Origin: Amphiura filiformis
Lineage: Eukaryota; Echinodermata; Ophiuroidea; Amphilepidida; Amphiuridae
DNA: 64,000 bases
Reading direction: 5' to 3'
Assembly: GCF_039555335.1 (NCBI RefSeq)
Contig: NC_092635.1
Span: 54,875,755 to 54,939,754, forward strand
Part shown: one piece after another, positions 24,601-33,600 of the stretch
Position numbering within the stretch: the stretch's first letter is position 1
Layout of the letters: every line of letters begins with the position of its first letter
The notes under the pieces: generated by a model
Databases searched by the model: none
Told to the model about the DNA's origin: nothing
Seen by the model: only the letters and a program-made list of their open reading frames with translations
Made by a program: the position numbers and the translations under genes

Positions 24601-27600
24601 ACAGTGATCCGTCGGGATAATGCACCAAGTCGTGCGCGCAAGACTGTTATCCGTGCTTACCAGTAAGTAGTGTATCTATATACTCTGCGATTTTCCAATA
24701 AATTTGGACCCATCGCTATACCAAGAGTCAACATTTTTGGCCAAATTTAATGCAAATAGAGTTTTTACAACTTTTACCAAAAGTTTTGGGAAGTTTCAAA
24801 AATGATGGTTACAATAGGGGCAAAATTGAGCTATGGGGGGATTTGAAAATATTACCCATCAATATACCAAAATTGGCCTAGAAAAAGGGGTCGTTGATAT
24901 ACAAAATGGCTGAAAATGCGACCCATGTTTGAGGTATATCCCCGTATGGTCATATATACTGAGTACCCCCTGGGGCTTTGCTCCTGCTAGTTGTTAATAT
25001 TTTCAAACAATTTTCCATTGCAGTGCTCAAGATAAAGGTGGTGCTCATGGTGCCGTGGCCAAGCGTACTCAATCCAAGAACGTCAAAGTAGAGACTCTAG
25101 AGAAATCCTACCCTTCAACTAGACAACATCAATACTTTGGACAGATCAACCGTTACATTGAAAACAATCGTCTAGAGATTTTCTGGTGTGCTCTCTACAC
25201 TATTGTATTGCTGCTGATCTTTGCTGAACGAGCCTATTGTAAGTTGTTGTGTAGACTTTATTTAAGACAAAATTCGTCGTCTGCATCACATCCTGTCGTA
25301 TCTGAAAAGGCTGCCTTGTGTGATTTTTATTAACATTGTTGTATATTATTGTTATTTTATATTTCAGTATGCTTCTCTCTTTTATGAATGGCTATGTGAT
25401 TGTAATTTTTTTGTGATAATACCTCAAAATTAATATTTAAAGTAAATTTTAGCCTGTATCTTTTCATAAGTAGATGACAATTATATAAAATCACACAAGG
25501 CAGCTTTTTGAGATATGACAGTATGTGATGTGGCCGACAAAATGATGTAAGGTTAATAGCACTATGAAAAGAGATTAACAGAAAACATAAGCAAGAAATA
25601 AGAACAACAACTTGTGAAACAAATATGTCTTGAGAAGAGACTTGAAGCTTTCTACATTGGTTGCAAAGGTTATGTTGTAAAAAGCAAAGTAAAAATGGGA
25701 ATATTCCATTTAAAATCTACACAACTTTCATATACCTGATTGTATGTTAAATTCCACCCAGAAACTGGGAAAAAAATGAAATAGTTGAGAATTTTACATA
25801 AGTGAATGATTTTAAGAAAACATGTCCAACTACAGACAAAATGTACATACATACATACATACATAAAACATTTCTATAGCGCATTTCACAGTTCAAAGCG
25901 CTTCACAGTACAAAGAAAAATAAATGAAATTACAATAATTTAAAAAGGTGGGTTTTAAGATGCCTTTTAAAGATCTGCAGTGACGGGGCCTCTCTGATGG
26001 AAGTGGGCAGTGAATTCCAGTGACGTGGACCGTACACTGAGAACCCACGGTCACCTGCAGATCTTTTGGTCTTGGTCTGGTAACGTCCTTGGAGGAGCAA
26101 AGATTACGTTAGCTGGAATGGGTGTTATACATAGAAATTAGCTCAGACAAGCAGGTGGGGGGCACTGTTATTTAACAGGCATGCAACACTGAGCATGTAG
26201 CCTGTTGAGGTCTACCTGTTATAGACAAGTACAGACTGCAGAATTTCTAGTCCAAAAGGTAGTGTTTCACAGAACAAAATTTGGCCCCAAACTGTGGCAA
26301 AGTAAAAGATCTTTCAGGTTTAAAATAACCAAAAAGATGCTTACTATACTAATGCTGTATTACACACTCAAGATGACACTGATGCGTGTTTTGGTTGTTG
26401 GTAAAAATACAATTGGAGCTATGTAGAGATCTGATTTAAATGTGTCTTGCTAACATCTATTGTTACACGATAACCCCATGAGAACTACCTGCCAATTGGC
26501 CAAAATGAATATTCTGTCCAATATTGAACCAATCAAGGAGGGTATTAATAAGATCATCTGTAAATGCAAGTTTGACCATAAATAGTTTAAAGCCTAGCCA
26601 CTAGCCATAGTTGGTAATTGAAATGAGCATTTCAAGTTATCAACCAATCAGAAATTCTTTTAGATGACTAGCAGTGTCCAGGGGCAGAGGAGGCTTAAAG
26701 GCATTCCTACAATGCACTATGATTGGGAAATTTGATCAATATAACCTAATTTTAAAGGCAAAGTCCCCATTGCCACACACACAAAATGGTAATTTTAAAA
26801 CTGCAGCCAACAAGCTAATAGTTGAGACTTAGGACTGATATTTGATTTTCTTACAGGAAACATTCATATTGTCCCACTGCATTAATTTTATTCCTAAGTC
26901 TTGATGTTATGAATGTTAAATAATAGGATGAAAACACCAGATATTTGCACACAATTCCAATGCAAGCCATGATCAACTGTACCACATGTGTACAAAAGCC
27001 AGACATACAAGGTCAGAAACCCCATTGGGTTGTGGGAATGTCTTTAAACATCCTCTGGTCCAGGGGGTTAATAATGGATTTTTTCTTTAGTTAACTTGTT
27101 TTTGTACCGTTTTATTCTCAGACTATTCCATTGAACGTGAGCATAGAGGTCTACGACGTATCGCAGGTTTTGGTGTCACCGTAACTCGTGGAGCTGCTAG
27201 CGCTATGATGTTCACATACTCGACTTTACTCGTAACCATGTGTCGTAATACCATCACCAAGCTGAGAGAGACGTTCTTGCATCGCTACATTCCATTTGAT
27301 GCTGCTCTTCCCATGCACAAGTACATTGCCTTTTGGGCTCTGTTCTTCTCAGGTATGTAATCAGGAAGGAGAAAAAAGCAGCAATATTTATATAGTGCAA
27401 TGACATCAGATCATAAAGCTGCTGACTGCTATGGCTCAAAACATCTTATGAACATAAAACCATTCAGCATCATTTAGGGATGCAACTCTATTATAATGCA
27501 GGCACAGTACCCTTACCAGCCTACATACAGATTAAACGTCCCAGCCAGAAACACAAGACCACTATGGCTCAAGATGCACCTTATAGACATAAAACCATAT

Positions 27601-30600
27601 AAGCATCATTCAATGATTCAGTCCTTTAGGCACAGTATCCTAATCAACTTACATATAAAATAACCATCACAACCAGAAACACTGGACCACTGTGCTTCAA
27701 GACACACCTTACAAATCATTTATTATCATTCAGGGATTCACCTATATAGGCACAGTATTCTAATCAACCTTCATATAAAATAACCATCACAGCCAGAAAA
27801 ATTGGACCACTGTGGCCCAAGACACACTGGTATTGCATAACACCGTACAAATCATTTGTCATCAATTTAGGGATTCAGCCCTAATCAACATACATATAAA
27901 ATATCCATCAAAATAAAACACCTGTTCACCATCTGACATTATTGCTGCGGAATAATCTTTACTTTCATTTTAACCGATATCATATGTTCTGTTGTTATAT
28001 TACAGTGATGCATACTATTGGTCATGCCATCAACTTCTATCACATCAACACTCAGCCACCAGCAGATCTAACCTGTTACTTCAGGGATTACTTCCACAGG
28101 TAAGAAAACTAAATACCTATGAGTATGATCAATGTCAATACTCTTCAGCACTGATTAAGAATAAGAAAATGGTCTCCATAAACTATATATAAAGTCACTG
28201 TCAAAATTCTTTTAAGGATTTGACAGTGACTTATATATAGTTCATGCAGACCACTTAAAAGTACTGGTTATGACTATAGATTTTGGACTTTGCATTTATA
28301 CGTTCTCTTTCAACAAATAGTATGCAGAATTTAAAGGTGGGTAACCTGATTGACAATCTCATCCCCCACTTTACCTCATCAAAATGCTGATTTTGGTATC
28401 AGATGAAAGCTCATATTTTTCTCATAAACATATTGAAATTTGGCGTTCCAAATCGGTATATTTCGAAGAAATCATCAAAAAACTGTCAAATTAGTCTCAA
28501 ATATGGTATACCATATTTGAGACTAATTTGGCAGTTTTTTGATGATATCTTCGGAAATACACTGAGTTGGAACTTCTAATTTCAATATGTTTATGAGAAA
28601 AATAGGTCTTTCACTTGAAATCAATATATTACATGATGATTATCATTAATAAAAACACTGTAGACTACCAATATCATGCTGTATAAATGTCGGTAATTCC
28701 ATTAGGAATTAGTCACATTTTCAAAAAACATTTACATGTTCTTTTTGCATGTGCTTGAAAGGGGTGACATTTTATGTTATACGTAACTTTTAAAGAATTT
28801 GATTTTCCAAATATATCACCTTCCTTTAAACTGTATTTATTATCACTAGTATAACATTGTGGTACTCCATTTAAAATCTACACTACCCCTGTGGAGGATT
28901 GTCAAAATTTCTTCCACAGGGGAGTTTTGAATTTCATACACCCTCTGAGAAAGATTCAACCCAAATCTCCTTGTGGAAGATATTTCCAAAATCTTCCACA
29001 GGGATAGTGTCATTTCAACTGGAATAGCCCAATATCAACGATCATGCTCTTTTCTATAGATCTCACACTCTGACCAACTTCCACTATTGGTGCTGGAAGA
29101 CAATCACAGGATTCACCGGCGTACTCTGCGTGCTCGTCTGCGCCCTAATCTACACCTTTGCCACCCAATACGCCCGACGTAAAGTCTTCAACCTCTTCTG
29201 GTTCACACATAACATGTACATCGTCTACTACATGCTGATGATCCTCCACGGTAGTGGTAATCTTGTACAGCCTCCATTCATGTGGTATTTCTTCTTGGGA
29301 CCAGCCATTTTGTTCACCTTGGATAAGCTCGTCAGTATCGGGCGTAAGAAGGCTGAGATTACTGTTGTAAAAGCTGAACTGCTTCCATCAGGTGTGTGTT
29401 TTTTTTTTTTTTTAATTAGCATAGATGTGCCAAGTTTTTTACTTGTTTTGTTCAAATTCTACCATCGTATGCAATGGACTAGAAAAGCTAAGCCCTAAGC
29501 TATATGTACCACAGGCCATGCACGATTGTTATAATAAATTGTAAGCCAAAAATTAGCTGTTAAAAATGTTTTCATAAAACGTAAATGTTACAATTATCCT
29601 CAACAGATGTTACTATGTTGGAATTCAAACGACCAACCACCTTTGACTACAAATCAGGCCAGTGGGTGAGAATCGCCTGCAAGGTCCTCGGAGGCAGCGA
29701 ATATCATCCTTTCACCATCTCATCTGCTCCACATGAGGAAACTCTGACACTTCATATCCGTGCTGTTGGACCATGGACTATCAATTTAAGACAGACTTAT
29801 GATCCTAATGTTGTCAGGGAACATCCTTATCCTAAGGTATGGGAACATGCTGATGTAGAGCGACATGATATTGATATCTCTGTAGTGAAAATAGCTAATT
29901 GTGTATTTTCACGGTTATGAATAAATTCACAATAAATAACATATTACATGTGATGAAAATGTAGCAAATGTGGTACTTACTGGTATGCCAAGCCAAGGTT
30001 TTACTCAAGACTAAAATAACATTTGTACCACATTGATCAACTTGATATCTGTATTTCCTCTGAAGATTTAGCCAAAGTCTTCCACAGAGGGAGTATGGGT
30101 TTCAATTTAGAAAAGACAATTGGGTAACTTTCATTTGAAATACTCACTTCAGTTGTGGTAGTTATAGGTTAAGCCATAACCAGGGGGAGTACATGTATGA
30201 GTTTCAAAATAAATAACCCTAGCCAATTCCATTTGAAAAACATATTCCCTCTGTGGAAGACTTTTCTTCCACAGGAGTGTGGTAGATTTCAAACAGAATA
30301 GCATGTAACAAAAGTTGAGTAGGATTTAATATTTTGAAGTCCCTTTTCCTTTTCAAAAGGAAGTCCTTTACAAAAGGGCTTCTCTTGAAAAAAAAGCCTT
30401 CTAGGGAAATATTTTTAGGGACTTCTTTAGGGAAAGATTCTCTAGGGAAAATCCTACTCATGTTTATCGACCTAGAGTACCAAGTAATATCAAATTATAA
30501 CACAAGTTACAACAAATTAAAAATGGGTAGTTTTCTCCCCACCATGTATCCTAAGATTCTGATAACTTGTACTACACTACAAGATTCTTGCACATTAACC

Positions 30601-33600
30601 TCAAGCAGTGGTACTGCACTGGTACTACACTGATACTCCGCTGGTACTGCACGGTACCAGCCAAGTACCTTGGTGACGGTGTGCCTGTACAAGCAGCCCC
30701 AATAGGAATCTTGTAGTATAGGTGAGTAATAGTAGCAAATTATAAATGTTTGCTATACCCTCTGACACGTTTGATCAAATGTATTTTACAGCTCTTTTTG
30801 GATGGACCATTTGGTGAAGGCCATCAAGATTGGTATCAGTTTGAAGTAGCGGTGCTGGTAGGAGGCGGTATTGGAGTCACACCTTTTGCTTCCATTCTCA
30901 AGGATATTGCTCACAGATCATCTCAACAACAGCGCATGACATGCAAAAAGGTAATTATAATTTATTTACGTACTGTTTAGAGTAACAGAAGATATCAAGT
31001 GACTGTATGTGGATCAGCGATCAACTAAACTCATCAAAAACAATTGCACCTGTTTGTTGAGCTGCCTAAAGAGGAACAGAAGACAAGGATGACCTCCGTA
31101 TATGAATTTGCTAATGCACATTTTAAAGACGCGACACATATAACATAATTAATATATTTTGAACAAGCACTGTTCATGTCATTAAGATAATTAAATAAAA
31201 CATTTTCAACAGACGGCCTAAAGTGATTTTCCTGTTAGCAAAGTCCCAAATAGGCATTGTCTTTATACAATGAAAAAAGAAGTGCTCTGGATGATCAGCA
31301 GTATTACAAGAATTGCACAAATATGCATCTTCTTTCCCCATTTTACATAATAAAATCTTTGTTGGATAAATGTTTTGAATAATTGTTCCAAGTGCAGTAT
31401 TCAAGAAGATGCCATTTATGCACAGTTAGACTATAACCTTCAAAATATATCAAATTTGTGACCAATTTTGTGCAAATTTATTTGTACCTCTTCTCAGGTT
31501 TATTTCATCTGGGTAACCAGGACACAGAAGCACTTTGAATGGCTGACAGATATCATCCGTGAGGTAGAGGAGAAAGACACCAGCAACCTTGTCACTGTGC
31601 ATTTGTTTGTCACACAATTCTACCAGAAGTTTGATTTGCGTACTACTATGTTGGTAAGTTATGGTCATTATCATTCTACTGGGCCGCAAGGAAGAACAGA
31701 TGATTAATTGTGTTTTCAACTGATTGAGTGTCCCAGGTTAAAGAAGAAATAAAACAAATAAACAAAACAAACTACTGCAAAGCATAATAATTTGCAGCAT
31801 GTAATTTTTATGCAACTGATACTGGATTTACTAAATACCTGCACATATCTTAGATAGATAAAGAAGCGATCCTGTAATAACTGTCAGGAAAGGTTTCTGT
31901 CCATTTTAAGGGGGTACTACACCCCTGTGGTAAATTTTTGACTATTTTTGCATTTTTCTCAAAAAAATAATAACACACTGGTAAAAAAAGTTATGTATAT
32001 TATTGGGGCAATGAATCCAATTATTACACTGAAATTTCAGTGGCTCAAGACAGCCGGTTCAATATATATGATAGGAAATGAGGTACATCTTAGCGGTACC
32101 TTATTTCTTATCATAAATAACACACCGCTTGTCTTCGGTACACATTCCTTGCCCTATAATATACATTAATTTTGTTACCAGTGTGTTATTAGTTTTTGAG
32201 AAAAATGCAAAAATAGACACAAATTTATTGAGGGGTGTAGTACCCCCTTAAGCCAAACTAATAAGGTAAAGTGTAAGAAATACCACTGGCTATTTTGGCC
32301 TTTTAATGTGGAGTTCTATGGGGGACAATTATGACCAAATTGCTCTGTTGACCTGACAATTTAAATGCAACACATTTGGCTGTTTCTATTTTTTATGTAA
32401 GTTGGGATATGTGTAAACATTACAAATATGCCAAAAAATCAGTTTCATATTAGGCCCAAAAAAATAATGGTTTGTCTCAAAGCTCACAAGTGGTTTGAAA
32501 ACAAATGCGAAATGCGATTTTTTTTATTTATTTTTTATTCCCGACTTTTTTCATGGCATTTGGAGAAAAAAATCAGATTTTCGCCGAATTTTTCTGGAAA
32601 AACTAAAAAAAATTTTTTTTTAAAAAAAAAAAAATTTCCGCATTTCTTTTTTTCCAAATCTCACGATTTTACAAATGCGCGTGTGAGCTTTGAGACAAAC
32701 CTTTTTTTTTTTGGCCTTATAAGGTCGTACATTATAGCTTTAACTTATTCAAACTGTTTTCTAACTATTTATAAACACTTTTGTTTCATCACAGTACATT
32801 TGTGAGCGTCATTTCCAGAAGATCTCAGACCGCTCTCTGTTCACCGGTCTACGTTCAATCACTCATTTTGGACGACCCAACTTTACCACCTTCTTGAACT
32901 CACTACAGAATGAGCATCCTGAGGTAAGCTTTTCTCTTCATTGACAGTTTTATGAAATGGTTTTGACAATGTGGCTGGAAGTAAATCAGTGATTTTAATT
33001 TATGACACAAATTTAAGTCAGAATTTTTGTATAGAAAGTTGCTGGTGGAAAATTATTGTGGGTGTGAGGTGGGGGGGGGCTGTGTTTGTAAATATCTTCA
33101 ACTGAGGATGTTAACTTGAATTCGCTTCACATAACAGTAGATGCCCAGCAACCACATTTCCTTGGTATCATCAGTGTATTTGTAAACAATGTATAAACAT
33201 TTGATGCAGAGTTTCAGATGAAGTCCTTATTAGATAGGTCCAAGTTACATGTCCTAGCTTTGGAAATCCTAGGTCCTTGTTTGCATGTGGTTCATTGGGA
33301 TATGCATGTGAGGTTGTGTGTGGGTGGAGCTTAGATGTGTCTTGTGGACCCGTTTCAGAATAGAGGCCGTCAGCGTGATGTCATATGCCGCCATCTTGTG
33401 GGTACACGCTGTATGGTCGTTCGATCCCCGTGCGTGAACATCAAAATCACCGTGTTGATGTGTGATAACAGCTGCGTAGCAAGCTGCGCCCTGCGCGTAG
33501 TGTCTGACGCATGAACACGCAGATCATTTGTACCCACAAGATGGCGAAAGGCTGACGGCCTCTATAGGCTTTGCATCTATAAGGGCTTATCCATAGATTA

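Noticed and set aside
32428..32805. 125-codon plus-strand frame
   Set aside because: It is mostly Phe and Lys from T- and A-runs of a palindromic MITE and runs into a DUOX exon in the wrong frame.
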